From Deroplatys truncata (Eukaryota; Arthropoda; Insecta; Mantodea; Mantidae), in the NCBI GenBank assembly GCA_030765065.1, contig CM060988.1:178911065-178975064 (forward strand): a DNA stretch of 64,000 bases. Reading direction: 5' to 3'. Below the pieces are notes generated by a model that made no database searches, was not told the DNA's origin, and saw only the letters and a list, made by a program, of their open reading frames with translations. The translations under genes were made by a program, and so were the position numbers. Positions 45,581 through 55,826 of this stretch are shown here, in pieces. Position 1 is the first letter of the stretch. Every line of letters starts with the position of its first letter.

Positions 45581-46402
45581 AATCTGATGTGTTGCACTCA
45601 CACGACTTTCTCTAATCTTGTACAAACTATTTTTATAAACTCTTATTCTCCAACTACTTCATGTTAATCGAGATAAACATTATTGCTAATTTTCTTGTAG
45701 ATGCAAGGGGAATATGGTAGACTTTAAGCGATAGTCAAATCTTTTAAGAGCTGGTTGCTATGTGGAGCATTCCATTCTCTTTGTATGTCCAGGACAAAAA
45801 AAAACAAATAACGAATTCCCATTTGAGAAAAATATAAGCATCGGAAAATTCAAACAAATAACATGGTTCGCTCGACAAAAAGTGTATATGACACATTGTG
45901 TGTTTTAACGAGATCTACATTTTTTGTGTAGTAAACTTTTGTGTATCTCTTAAGTTTACCAGTCATGCAAAAGTCATTCAGAACGAAGATGACTTTTGCG
46001 GACATTCCCAGAAAGTTCAAGATATACAACATTTCATTTGTCAGGAAAATATATTAAACATATGGTATTTTAATAAAAATCCTTAGAGCCATTATTGAGA
46101 AAATAAAAATTTTCGAAAAATGTTCCATATAAAGGGTATTTTGGGGTCGGGATTTTCTTGAAAATCTGCGTGTCACATCCTTTGAACGTACTAAACTCAA
46201 ATGCTAAGTTGGTATTTATCGAGTTTTCGTTTTTGAGTTATGTTGTTCACAGACAGAGAGACATACACACAGATATGTTTCCAAAACTGCTTTATTTGGA
46301 TTCAGGGAACCTCAAAACATGTCTTTCCGGTGAAATCTCGGTATCGAGTTTTTGGGTGGAATTCAATACTTCCCCTACTCACTATACGTAGTAGAGAAAG
46401 TC
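45581..46402 (-). mobile_element. family H element, subfamily A, reverse, with 3'-like sequence at both ends
   Basis: The left side is the normal inverted 3' end (ctgatgtgttgcactcacac). The right side reaches tatacgtagtagagaaag as expected for a 5' end. It then continues tcatgagaatgcaac and aagatttt, the kind of sequence found after the 3' motif, instead of taaaaa. Confidence 0.55.
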
Positions 46403-46419
46403 ATGAGAATGCAACAAGA

Positions 46420-46867
46420 TTTTGTTTTATTTTTTTAGGAATGTTTAGAACCTAATTACAAGAAACCTCTGCAGATTTCATATGTTAGTTGACGTGAAGG
46501 ATATAAAACAAATGGCCATCATATGGGATGACGTCGCAGCTCACCGCAGTGCTGAAATGAATTGGCAATAACCATTGTTTACTGTTATGTGTGTGGGGTC
46601 GGTGAATCAGAGATACAAAACGAGCCACGTTTTTGATTGCCGTGTTTTATTTCATACAGTTTCCGTGACGACTAGGGAAACGTGCGTTTCATGCAAATGT
46701 AATCGGCGTCGCTGCCGAGAAGGAAGGGAACAGACCAGCAGTAAAACATTTCAAATAATTCTCTATACAACTTACCTATAAGCAGAGGAAATACTTTAAT
46801 TCGCCCATAAATTCTACATCAACATTTCAGACGAAATATATGCTTTGAAGTAAAACCAAAATCTGTA
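46420..46867. other. unannotated spacer
   Basis: Only a short possible H-B-like stretch (catacagtttccgtgacga, 46655-46673) is seen. Confidence 0.3.
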
Positions 46868-47149
46868 ATTCAATCCTACGTGCTTCCCATTAACACAGGG
46901 ACAATGCCTGCCATGAATCAATTCCAAAAAGTCAGCTTCGCTAATCCCCTTTCTCAATATCTTGATGAATTTAACATCACGTTACCTGAAGTAATTCCCT
47001 GTTGCTGTCCAGCTATAGCACCCTGGAAGTTCAAGCCCCCCTCAGTTGATATCTCTATGTCCAGATAAAGCAAATCCAGTACTGAGAGCTCTACATTTCG
47101 AAGCATGTTTCAATATCTCCACACATCAAATTCATCTTGACTTCCGATG
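46868..47149 (+). pseudogene. LINE ORF2 fragment interrupted by a mariner (left part)
   Basis: The reading NPLSQYLDEFNITLPEVIP, APWKFKPPSVDISMSR and SSTFRSMFQYLHTSNSS resembles the linker before the RNase H domain of I-type LINE proteins. It carries stops. A mariner is inserted at TA (47150-47151). The RNase H domain continues directly after the mariner at 48436. Confidence 0.55.
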
Positions 47150-47151
47150 TA

Positions 47152-48433
47152 CGAGTGCAGTCCCAGAAGTACCCGACCTGACGTATATATAGCGGTTATT
47201 TTTTCAAACAAATGACTATGGTAGAAAGTTCCACCCTTATAAAGCTTAAGTTTGAAGTTTGACGATGCTACGGTGTTTAGTAATTGTTTGGCAGCCATTA
47301 ATAGTGAACTCTCTCAGCGAATTTATAAACATGAATCAAACTGGCCATCGTTATGTGATACAATACTTTCATTTGAAAGGTCTTAGTGCAACTAATATTA
47401 AAGCTGAGCTAGATTCTACTATGGGGGAGTCTGCTCCTTCGTTTACAACAGTAAAATATTGGGTAGCAGAGTTTAAGCAAGGCCGTACGAGCTGCCAAGA
47501 TGAACATCGCTGTGGTCGACCAAATGAGGTGACCACACCAGAAATTGTGAAGAAAATCCACAAAACGGTATTGGATGACTGTCAACTGAAAGTGCGCGAG
47601 CTAGCAGACATCGTAGCCATTTCAAAAGGTACTGTACATCGCACATAGATTGAAAATTTTGACATGAGAAAGCTGTGCATAAGATTGGTGACGCGTTTAC
47701 TCACAATGGAACAAAAGCAGCGACGTGAAGATGTTTCAGTCGAGTGTTTTGCTGCAATAAAGCCGAGATTTTGCTTCGATTCATAACCATGGATGAAACA
47801 TGGGTCCATCACATCACACCTGAGGCGAAGAAACAATCAAAACAGTGGATTGAAAGGGGGGAATCGGCTCCAAAGAAGGCAAAGACAGTTCCATTTGCAG
47901 GCAAGGTCATGGCGTCAATTTTTTGGGATGCGCGTGGGATAACTTTCATTGATTATCTTCAAAAGGAAAAGCAGTCAATGGCGAGTATTATGCAAACTTA
48001 TTGTGGCGTTTGTATGATGATATCAAGCAAAAACGGCCGCATTTAGCGAAAAAGAAAGTTCTGTTTCATCAAGATAGTGCACCAGTTCATACATCCATTA
48101 TCGCATGGCCAAAATCAATCAGTTAAAGTTGGAATTGCTTCCTCATGCACCCTATTCGCCAGACTTAGACCCCTCTGATTATTTTCTGTTTCCAAAGTTA
48201 AAGAAATGACTTGGTGGTAAAAAAATTGCCAAAAATAAAGAGGTGGAGTTTGCAGTTGATGACTATTTTGCAGAACTCGACGCTTCTCACAATAAACAGG
48301 GTATCAAAGCTGTTGAACATCACTGAGAAAAGTGTATCGAGCTGAAAGGAGACTATGTGATGAAATACAGATGTTTTCTCCCAAAATTTTTGTATTTTCT
48401 TTGTTAGCTCGGGTACTTCTGGGACAGCTGTTA
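47152..48433 (+). mobile_element. mariner element with both ends, inserted in a LINE
   Basis: 1282 bases between TA sites (47150-47151 and 48434-48435). The ends share gtcccagaagtaccc inside diverged outer bases (cgagtgca on the left, the inverse taacagct on the right). Removing it joins LINE codons into ...YIDGS, the conserved start of RNase H, so the insertion point is well supported. Confidence 0.75.
47331..48407 (+). pseudogene. mariner transposase with intact catalytic triad but broken frame
   Basis: Start MNQTGHRYVIQYFHLKGLS. The N-terminal HTH part SFTTVKYWVAEFKQGRTSC stays open to a TAG at about 47646 (GTVHRT, stop). Later frames give TMDETWVHH (Asp 1), KVMASIFWDARG, LFHQDSAPVHTS (Asp 2) and LPHAPYSPDLDPSDYFLFPK (Asp 3). 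All three Asp are kept; Asn after Asp 2 is Ser. There are one nonsense and several frameshift mutations. The C-terminus KCIELKGDYVMK reads to TAG at 48407. Length is close to the usual 340-350 codons. Confidence 0.75.
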
Positions 48434-48435
48434 TA

Positions 48436-48890
48436 TATTGATGGCTCGACGAGTACTGTCGCAGTAATGTTGTGCAGTAGTGTTCCCTGGTAACACAATG
48501 CTACACAGTCTACCTAATTATCTCAATGTGAGCTGTATACAAGCCCCTTTGCTCTGGAATACATCCTAGACAACACACAGCATGACTCCTTTGTCATACT
48601 CACGGACTCTATGAGTGCCTTGTTAGCATTACATCACAAAAACGCTTCGTCTCACCCACTGGTTGCAGAACTATTAATGTTATACAATACAGCAACTCAA
48701 TCTGTCTCACGTCGGCATCCAAGGAACGAGGAAGCTGACATTGTGATTAAAGAGGCCAACAAGCTCCCCCAAAGAACTGTAGAGTGCCATACTGTGATTT
48801 TCTCATATACATCCACAAGATCACTCGATATGGAAGCAGCATTAGAACAGCTCATCTACAAGTAAACTGCATGACATCTACTCCCCTCCC
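48436..48890 (+). pseudogene. LINE RNase H domain (right part of interrupted copy)
   Basis: IDGSTSTVAVMLCSSVPW gives the first Asp region. EYILDNTQHDSFVILTDSMS with ALLAL has the second-Asp motif TDS. After a frameshift, SHVGIQG and NEEADIVIKEA make the final motif. The order and spacing fit LINE RNase H. The domain ends in degenerate sequence near 48880. Confidence 0.6.
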
Positions 48891-48957
48891 TCTCCTAAAT
48901 ACCCAGTGATTTCCGTTCCTCACTTTTGTCCTTTTGGCTATCTCATACGGAACCGTA

Positions 48958-49745
48958 AAACATAGTTTACTGCACAAGAAATGTAGATCTAGTTAAAACA
49001 TACAATTTATGTCATACATTTGTGTGTGTGTGTGTGGAGTGAACCATTGCAGATATATCTTGTTCTTTACTTGAATTTTCTAATCCTTATGGTTTTTCTC
49101 AAATGAGAGTTCGTTATTATTTTTTTATGTCCAAGGATGCGACATGAAGACTTTCAAGAAAATGCCTCCATCCCAGACTAACCTTTACAAAGAACAATTT
49201 TCAAAATTTTTGATTTTCTCAAAAACGGCTCAAACGATTTTGATTAAAATATCATATATTTAAGATATTTTCATGACAAATAAAATGTATATCTTAAATT
49301 TTCTGGGAATGTCCCCAAAAGTCCTCTTCATTATGAATGACTTTTGCATGACTGGTAAACTGTACGAAATAGACAACATTTTTGTACACAAAAATGTAGA
49401 GCTCGTTAAAACACACAATTTATTTCATAATTTTTTTTCGTCAACTGAACCATTTCCGAGATATTCCTTGTTATTTGAATATTCCAAAAGTTATACTTTT
49501 TTCCCAAATGGGAATTCATTATTGTTTTTTTTATGTCCTGACCATGCAAAGAGAATGCAATGCGCCACATAGCAACGAGCTCTTAAAATATTTGACTATC
49601 GCTTAAAACCTACCATATTCCCCTTGCATCTACAAGAAAATTAGCAATAAGATTAACATCTCGGTTAACATGAAGCATATGGAGAATAAACATTTGTAAA
49701 AATAATTTGCACAAGAGTAGAGAAAGTGCAATTCATCAGATTTGT
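48958..49745 (+). mobile_element. family H, subfamily A, rearranged
   Basis: A 3'-half segment (gtagatctagttaaaacata to atttttttatgtcc, 48980-49132) containing a (TG)n tract at an unusual place precedes a second segment. That segment begins aaggatgcgacatgaagact and runs to the 3' end (gtagagaaagtgcaattcat). Confidence 0.55.
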
Positions 49746-49749
49746 TTCT

Positions 49750-49980
49750 ATCTACTTCATGATAAAGTTTACAGAAATAGTTTAAGTACACATTTCGTTA
49801 TAAGCACAAAATGGATACCAAAGGCTGAAGTGATAGTAAAATATTTAGAAAACAGGTATTTATATATTAGTTTTGAAATTCCATAATCTTTGTGCGACAT
49901 CATGAGAATGAAATATAATGTTTAATAATAAAATGATAATTCCGAAAGGAAATTTGGGAAGGAAACTTTTAGACCTAAGT
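49750..49980 (-). mobile_element. old family H remnant
   Basis: Weak similarity only (tctacttcatgataaagttt, ctttgtgcgacatcatgaga). Confidence 0.25.
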
Positions 49981-49984
49981 TTAG

Positions 49985-50120
49985 CGTACCTCCCTGACGT
50001 TTACGAGGACTGAGGAAAACCTGGAAGAAATTTCAATCAGGGAGGAGGATCCTGACGGGATTTGAACTGCTGACTTCACGTTCACGTCTCTCAGGATTAA
50101 TGAACCCGGTTACCCGTGTG
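49985..50120 (-). mobile_element. SINE-like tRNA-derived fragment, reverse
   Basis: Read in reverse, agcagttcaaatcccgtcag is a B-box region (about 50051-50070), followed by gatcctcctccctgattg. The A box is unclear. It is too degenerate for a family assignment. Confidence 0.4.
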
Positions 50121-50170
50121 TGCACAGCATAACTTAAAAACGAAATCTCGGACAGGCACCAAGTTGGTGT
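50121..50170 (+). mobile_element. family H fragment
   Basis: gtgtgtgcacagcataactt through ggacaggcaccaagttggtg matches the H interior after the microsatellite. Confidence 0.4.
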
Positions 50171-50720
50171 TTAATAGGGATGGGACCTCGATACCCTCGA
50201 TTTTTGGTGGTATCGAAGTATATCTAATAATAATACTTCGATATTTTTGAATTTTAAAGTTTTGCACTACTGAAAGTTGTTGCTAGATAAGAAATGAAAG
50301 GACTCGCACGTGTCTCTAGAGTTGTTGGACTATAGTTCTTGATAGACCTTGACTGCGCTACATGCAACATTCCATAGACTCTTGTGTCTAAATGAAAACA
50401 TGCAAAACAATGGCGGAAGGAGTAGAGGTATTCACGTAACACGCAGCGTTCACTGAGCTATAAATGAAGCAATAGCCTGGTTTGAAGACTCAACCTCAGC
50501 CACTATATTGGGCGCTATAATATATAATATTACGAACTATATGCATTGTAGAGTTGAATCAAAATATTAAAGGGTGTGATGCAACCATGCAAACATAAGA
50601 GCGGTGTTTTACTGTCATTTTGTTAGCTTCCTGTTATTACTATCATCATCATCTAATGATACTGTTTGCTGACATTTCTCATTGAACAGGCGTTCGAAAT
50701 GTTGCTTTGTTGATCGATAC
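50171..50720. other. unannotated spacer with a local palindrome
   Basis: An inverted repeat (tatcgaagtat ... atacttcgata) lies at about 50211-50245, close to tagggatgggacctcgatac. No second terminus was found. Confidence 0.35.
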
Positions 50721-50722
50721 TA

Positions 50723-52062
50723 CAGGGTGATTTATGAAGAACTGACACATTTATTTCTTTAATTCTTTCAAAACGAGTTATGCTAGCGACAAGTTATTAT
50801 AACTGAAATACAGGGGAATTTTGGGAGATTATTTACCTCTATAGCAAATGTTGAAAATGTCCTCCATCCTGCATAAGGCACAACTCAACACGTCGTCCCA
50901 TGTTACTGGCCACTCGTTGGAGAACTCTGTTGTCAACAGCTTGAATCTCCTGTGTAATGTTGTGCTTCAGACCGTCCAATATTTGGGGACGTGTGGCACA
51001 AACCCTGTCTTTTAAGTAACCCAATAGAAAGAAGTCCGGCGATGTCAAATCCGGAGATCTCGGTGGCCACAGGTTCTTGGAAATTATCCGGTCGTCAAAG
51101 AAACTTGCAATTAGTGCCATGGATTTATTTGATGTATGGCATGTAGCGCCGTCCTGCTGAAAATATCCTTGTTTCTATCGTCTCTATATCGTCTAGTTGC
51201 TCAGAAAACCCGTCGGTACTCTGCATTGTTCACATTGTTTTCAAAAAAATTCGTCCCACTACTCTGTGTGCGGATATTGCGCACCAAACTCCGATTTTAA
51301 CCGGGTGTATAGGCGCTTCATGAATAACATGTGGATTTTTGCTGGTCCAATAGTGTGAGTTAGAGTTCACAAATGGAACCATGTTCATCTGTGAACCATG
51401 TGATGGACAATATGGCAGGATTTTGCACAATGAACGCCTGAAACCAACGACAATAATTCAGTCGTCTATCCTTATCTGGTTCCTGTAACGAATGGACAAC
51501 CGCAATCCTATATGACTTTAGGCCTGCACTTTTCACAGCTCTCTGACACTTTGAGTAGCTGTACCCTGTCTACTGCGATAAATGTCTTATTGACCTTTTA
51601 GGTGACTGATCCACTGTGTTCTTGCGTCAACAACAACCGTGCAAAGCCTAGATAAACGAGTTTTGCCTTTTTCGCTCACCAGAGATCCAGTTGTTTCCAA
51701 TTTGTTTACCAGTCCCAGTATTGTGTTTCTTTGGGGAGGATTCCGAACACCAAATTCTCTTTGGTATGCCCTTTGAGTAGCTGTAATTGGATCCGTAATC
51801 CAGTTTTGCTTTACAAGGATGAGTTGTTCATTTAATTTGTACTCCGTTTTCACGTTGACTAGAACAAAATCCAAAAAAAAAAACAGTTGCCGACAATAAA
51901 ACTAACAATTACGAATAAAACATGAACATCTACGCATCTATTAACAGGCAATTGAAACTCCAGAACATTCCTCTTAATTCGTTGCTAAAATTGGCGCATT
52001 GGGTGAATTTCGAACAGAATAATTAAAGAATGAAGTGTGTCAGTTCTTCATAAATCACCCTG
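50723..52062 (-). mobile_element. DUF4817-type DNA transposon, complete ends
   Basis: 1340 bases between TA sites (50721-50722, 52063-52064). The left end cagggtgatttatgaagaac and the inverse right end are identical over these 20 bases, and agreement continues through tgacaca. This is the only copy of its group in the window with both ends. Confidence 0.85.
50839..51874 (-). pseudogene. DUF4817-type transposase, frameshifted
   Basis: N-terminal frame 51874-51587: RAYQREFGVRNPPQRNTILG and LVNKLETTGSLVSEKGKTRL, the DUF4817 helix-turn-helix. Middle: HGSQMNMVPFVNSNSHYW with TWFTDE (Asp 1) in another frame, then NPHVIHEAPIHPVKIGVWCA. C-terminal: FQQDGATCHTS-type Asp 2 at about 51150, then FFDDRIISKNLWPPRSPDLT and SPDFFLLGYLKDRV with the third acidic position, and a C-terminus GGHFQHLL ending near 50839. 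By my count 38 residues separate Asp 2 from the Asp in SPDFF. Several frameshifts prevent expression. Confidence 0.75.
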
Positions 52063-52064
52063 TA

Positions 52065-52122
52065 GAATGGGACGTCAAGAACCATAACAGTTAAAGAACG
52101 TCCATAAATAAAAGTCAATTAG
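52065..52122 (+). mobile_element. SINE family S2, 3' end fragment
   Basis: gaatgggacgtcaagaacc through cgtccataaataaaa matches 7807-7858 of the S2 copy. Its 5' part is missing; a transposon lies directly to the left. Confidence 0.6.
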
Positions 52123-52734
52123 TTTTTCCGCTCGATTATTAGGTATATGAGAAATTATTTGACCTAGAGATTTGAGCTTTGGCATAGTCATTTCTTTATT
52201 TGTGCATATTAAGTTTGCCAATTCCCAAGTGAATAGTCTTATAATTAATAAAAGTTAGAATATTCTGTCCCAGTATCCTCCAAGTATTAACGAAGTTTAC
52301 GTAAACAGTACACGCATACGCCCGTTCTGTACGTTGTCCTTGCATTCAATCCCTCCCCTATAGTAGTAGCTTTTGTTATCAGGGTAATTTAAACAAGGGC
52401 ACATTGCTAACATACCCCTATTTATACTCCGTACAAATCCCTCCGTTATTTTTTGTCGGAGTGGTATTGGCTCTACGTAGTTCGTGGATGTAAAACATCA
52501 CAAATTACACCAAATAATGAAGTACCAATTTTATTTGAAGTACGGCAATAAATGAAACTATATTTACATTCGTTGTGCAACTGGGGTTGGAAAGAAATTC
52601 ATGAATTTTTTGCCTCTCCTATGCTATAGCGTTGTCATCAGGATAAAACACAGAATTTAATGGTTTGCATATTTTTTCTTTTTGGGGGGGGGGAGAGCCA
52701 CAGAGATAATCCCATGTTACATTGTATTTCGGTA
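52123..52734. other. unannotated spacer
   Basis: A G run at 52682-52692 and AT-rich sequence; no family recognised. Confidence 0.4.
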
Positions 52735-52785
52735 AAAGTCTGATACGCTGCACTCACATAGCTTTCTCTACCAAATACACTGTCG
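52735..52785 (-). mobile_element. family H 3' end fragment, reverse
   Basis: gtctgatacgctgcactcac and atagctttctctac are a diverged inverted H 3' end, cut by the Tc1 copy at 52788. Confidence 0.5.
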
Positions 52786-52787
52786 TT

Positions 52788-54089
52788 TGTGAAAATTGTA
52801 ATATCAAGAAGAAAACGCATGAATTTAATAGCACAGGTTAGGTTCATGAGAAGTAACAAATGATAAACTTTTCAAATCTACACATGAGCCCTAGTATTCA
52901 GTATTTGGTTTGGCCTTCATGCGCTGCAATTAGAGCTACTATACGCCGTGGCATTGAATCAAAAAGGTTTTGAATAAGTTCCTAAGAGATTTCCCTCCAC
53001 ACAGTTTGTATTCGAGCCCACAAACCCGTGACACTGGTTACTGGAGGACCGTGAAGCACCAACCATATCCCAGACATGTTAGATGGGCGATATGTCAGGC
53101 GAACTTGCAGGCCAGGGAAGCAATGGTACGCGTCGCTCTTCGAAGAAGGCTTGTACATTCTCCGCCGGGCATTGTCCTGTTGAAATGTGGCCTGTGCAGT
53201 CGCCTGAAGCAGGGGGAGTCCCTCAGGATTTACAACCACCGTTAGGTACCGGTTGCTGCTCAAAGTGCCCTCAATTCGTAGGAGGCGAGATCGATTGTTG
53301 TAACCAATGGCGCCCCAAACCATCACGCCTGGTGTTTGTCCGCTATGCCGCTAAACAAAGCAGCCCTCCTTGTTGCGCTCACCACGGTATTTCCGGATTC
53401 TTATGCGGCCATCACTGTAGGACACGTTGAAGCGGGACTCTTCGGAAAAGACTACATTTTGCCACTCAGTACCCCAGTGACAATGTTCACGTGCCCATTG
53501 CATGCAACCAGTCCAACCCGCAGCAGACGGCGACGAAACGTTGATGCAGACAGGTTCACACCTTTTGCAGTGCTCTAGCGTCGAGCCTACACTGTGGATG
53601 AAGCTGTACGTTCCGTTATGGCCATGCGGACAAGATGGCGGTCATCCTCTGCTGTGGTCATGTTCCGTGGTCCAGTACCCGCTCTTCGCTGCGTACGACC
53701 TTCATCTACCCACTGCTTCCACACACGCATCACTGTCGTAGCAGCGTGCCCTGTACGACCCGAAATGTCACGGTATGACAAATCCGCTTCCCGGAGACCG
53801 ATCTTTCTGCCCCGTTCGAACTCACTCACATGCCAATATGGCTCCCTTTGACGTCGACGAGGCATACTGGCACTTACCTTATTATTTCCACCTTGTTTGA
53901 CAGCTCTGTAGTGACTACACTGGGCTCAACACTGGCCTTGTGGAACCGACACGAGAGGACTCTGCTCGGCCGACGTGTATTCCGCCTCTCTGTAAACTTA
54001 TTTGCTTGTACAATCTTCTACACTTCCACCAAGCTTAGAGTTATTCGGGAAATTCTTTCTTTGTGTTGCAATTTTCACAAACGGCAGTG
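52788..54089 (-). mobile_element. Tc1-like element (family T2), copy 2, both ends
   Basis: 1302 bases between TA sites (52786-52787, 54090-54091). The left end reads cactgtcgtttgtgaaaatt and the inverse right end reads cactgccgtttgtgaaaatt. It is 60 bases shorter than copy 1 through internal deletions. Confidence 0.8.
52898..53865 (-). pseudogene. Tc1-like transposase (T2 copy 2), broken
   Basis: Start MPRRRQREPYWHVSEFERGR. The first HTH is open through TTVMRVWKQWVDEGRTQRRA to about 53587. The FSDES stretch with Asp 1 lies in another frame (around 53435). The frame 53326-52982 has MMVWGAIGYNNRSRLL and ATFQQDNARRR with Asp 2. The C-terminal Glu region is rearranged. Compared with copy 1, part of the second HTH is deleted. 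Confidence 0.7.
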
Positions 54090-54091
54090 TA

Positions 54092-54335
54092 TACTTTATA
54101 TTCTTTACACCTTACCTATACAAGATGAACCATAATTCCTCCAACAAACTTTCAGGGATTGTTCAGGGATACCTCCTGAGTATTTTGGTATAAGGAACCC
54201 ACGATCTCCGTCGGATCGTTATAGAGTAAAATGAGTTTCGTTTGATTTGTTTCCTCAATTAGCTTTGCATCTGTATTGCACTGAAAATACTGCTACATGC
54301 TGGAGTGAAGGCCAAAAGGTTACCTGAAAAATCTT
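54092..54335. other. unannotated spacer
   Basis: No family recognised. Confidence 0.3.
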
Positions 54336-55168
54336 ATTATTACACTCACATGACTTTCTCTACTCTTGCACAAACTATTTTTACAAACGCTTATTCTCCA
54401 TATGCTTCATGTTAATCGAGATATCGAAAGGTTAATCTTATTGATAATTTTCTTATAGATGCAAGGGGAATTGGTAGGCTTTAAGCGATAGTCAAATATT
54501 TTAAGAGCTGGTTGCTATGTGGAGCATTCCATTCTCTTTGTATTACCAGGACAAAAAAAATGAATAACGAATTTGAGAAAAAGTATAAGTATTGGAAAAT
54601 TTAAGGGAATAACAAGCAATATCTCAAAAATGGTAACTCAAACAAATCTATATGACAAAAATTGCGTATTTTAACGCGATCTACATTTTTTGTGTAGTAA
54701 ACTTTTGTCTGTCTCTTGTGGTTTACCAGTTATGCAAAAGTCGTTCACAATGAAGAATACTTTTGTAGATATTCCCAGAAAATTTGAGATATACTTTTTA
54801 TTTGTCATGAAAATATCTTAAATATATGATATTTTAATCAAAATCGTTAGAGCCATTTTTGAGAAAATTAAAATTTTTCGAAAAATGTTCCATGTAAAGG
54901 ATAATCTGGGGTGGGTGGGATTTTCTTCAAAACTTTCGTGTCGCAACTCTGGAAGATACTGAACCTAAATACCAAGTTTGGTGTTTATCGACTGTTCGTT
55001 TACGAGTTATGCTGTTCACAGACACACAGACACACACGGACATGTTTCCAAAAATGCTTTTTTTTTATTCAGGGAGTCTCAAAACATGTATTTCCGGGAA
55101 ATCTCGGTATCGAATTTTTGGGTGAATACAATACTTCCCCTACTTACTATACGTAGTAGAGAAGGTAA
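54336..55168 (-). mobile_element. family H element, subfamily A, reverse
   Basis: Near full-length. The 3' end is diverged (attattacactcacatgact); the 5' end is tacgtagtagagaaggtaaa. Confidence 0.65.
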
Positions 55169-55196
55169 AAACGAATTTATTTTGATCACCCCAACA

Positions 55197-55290
55197 CGCA
55201 CAGGGGGTGGCGCAACTCGCTGGCATCGAGATTCCGAGACCTTGGTGTGGAAATTAAGTGGAAGGCGTGGGTTTAATACTATACTGAAAA
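55197..55290 (+). mobile_element. possible tRNA-derived SINE head
   Basis: ggtggcgcaactcgctggca is A-box-like and gcgtgggtttaatac is a poor B box. No body or duplication is defined. Confidence 0.3.
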
Positions 55291-55499
55291 ATTACATAAC
55301 ACACTTTACCTTTACATTCCTGGGATTTATTAACAACACGTCTGGCGACTCTACATATTTAACAAAGGAAAAGGGGTGGAGGGATGATGATGATGATGAT
55401 ATGCGGCTTAAGGGCGCTAAACTACTGAGGTCATCAGCGCCCTTACAATGTATAAAATATAAAGTCAAAATATAAAAAACAGGTAAAAGAACCGCATAA

Positions 55500-55700
55500 T
55501 TAAAAACAGGACGTAAACCCGCGATGTCCAAAAGGCTAAAAATAACAATAAGATAACAATAACAACAATAATAACAACAATAAAATCAATAACAATAAAA
55601 TCAATAACAACAATAAAATCAATAACAACAATAAAATCAATAACAACAATAATAACAATATAAATATCTGAAAAAACCAACACACTAAAAGCATAGGCAA
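55500..55700 (-). repeat. AT-rich tandem repeat in the LINE 3' UTR
   Basis: Repeated aataacaacaataaaatc units, about 55545-55665, lie between the ORF2 stop and the tail. Confidence 0.7.
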
Positions 55701-55826
55701 TAAATGATTAAAACGTGTCAAGAAATATAGAATGCGAGGGACATGAGCGCCATATGTCCACTGGGGATTAGAGTCCCCATAAAAACTGACAGAAGAAAAG
55801 TATTAAGCTAAAAGACGCTCAACGCA

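Noticed and set aside
50171..50260. hAT transposon end (tagggatggga plus palindrome)
   Set aside because: No matching second end, no 8-bp duplication and no hAT transposase nearby; kept only as an unannotated spacer.
55545..55665. AT-rich tandem repeat as a centromeric or telomeric satellite
   Set aside because: It is short and sits in the LINE 3' UTR between the ORF2 stop and the tail.
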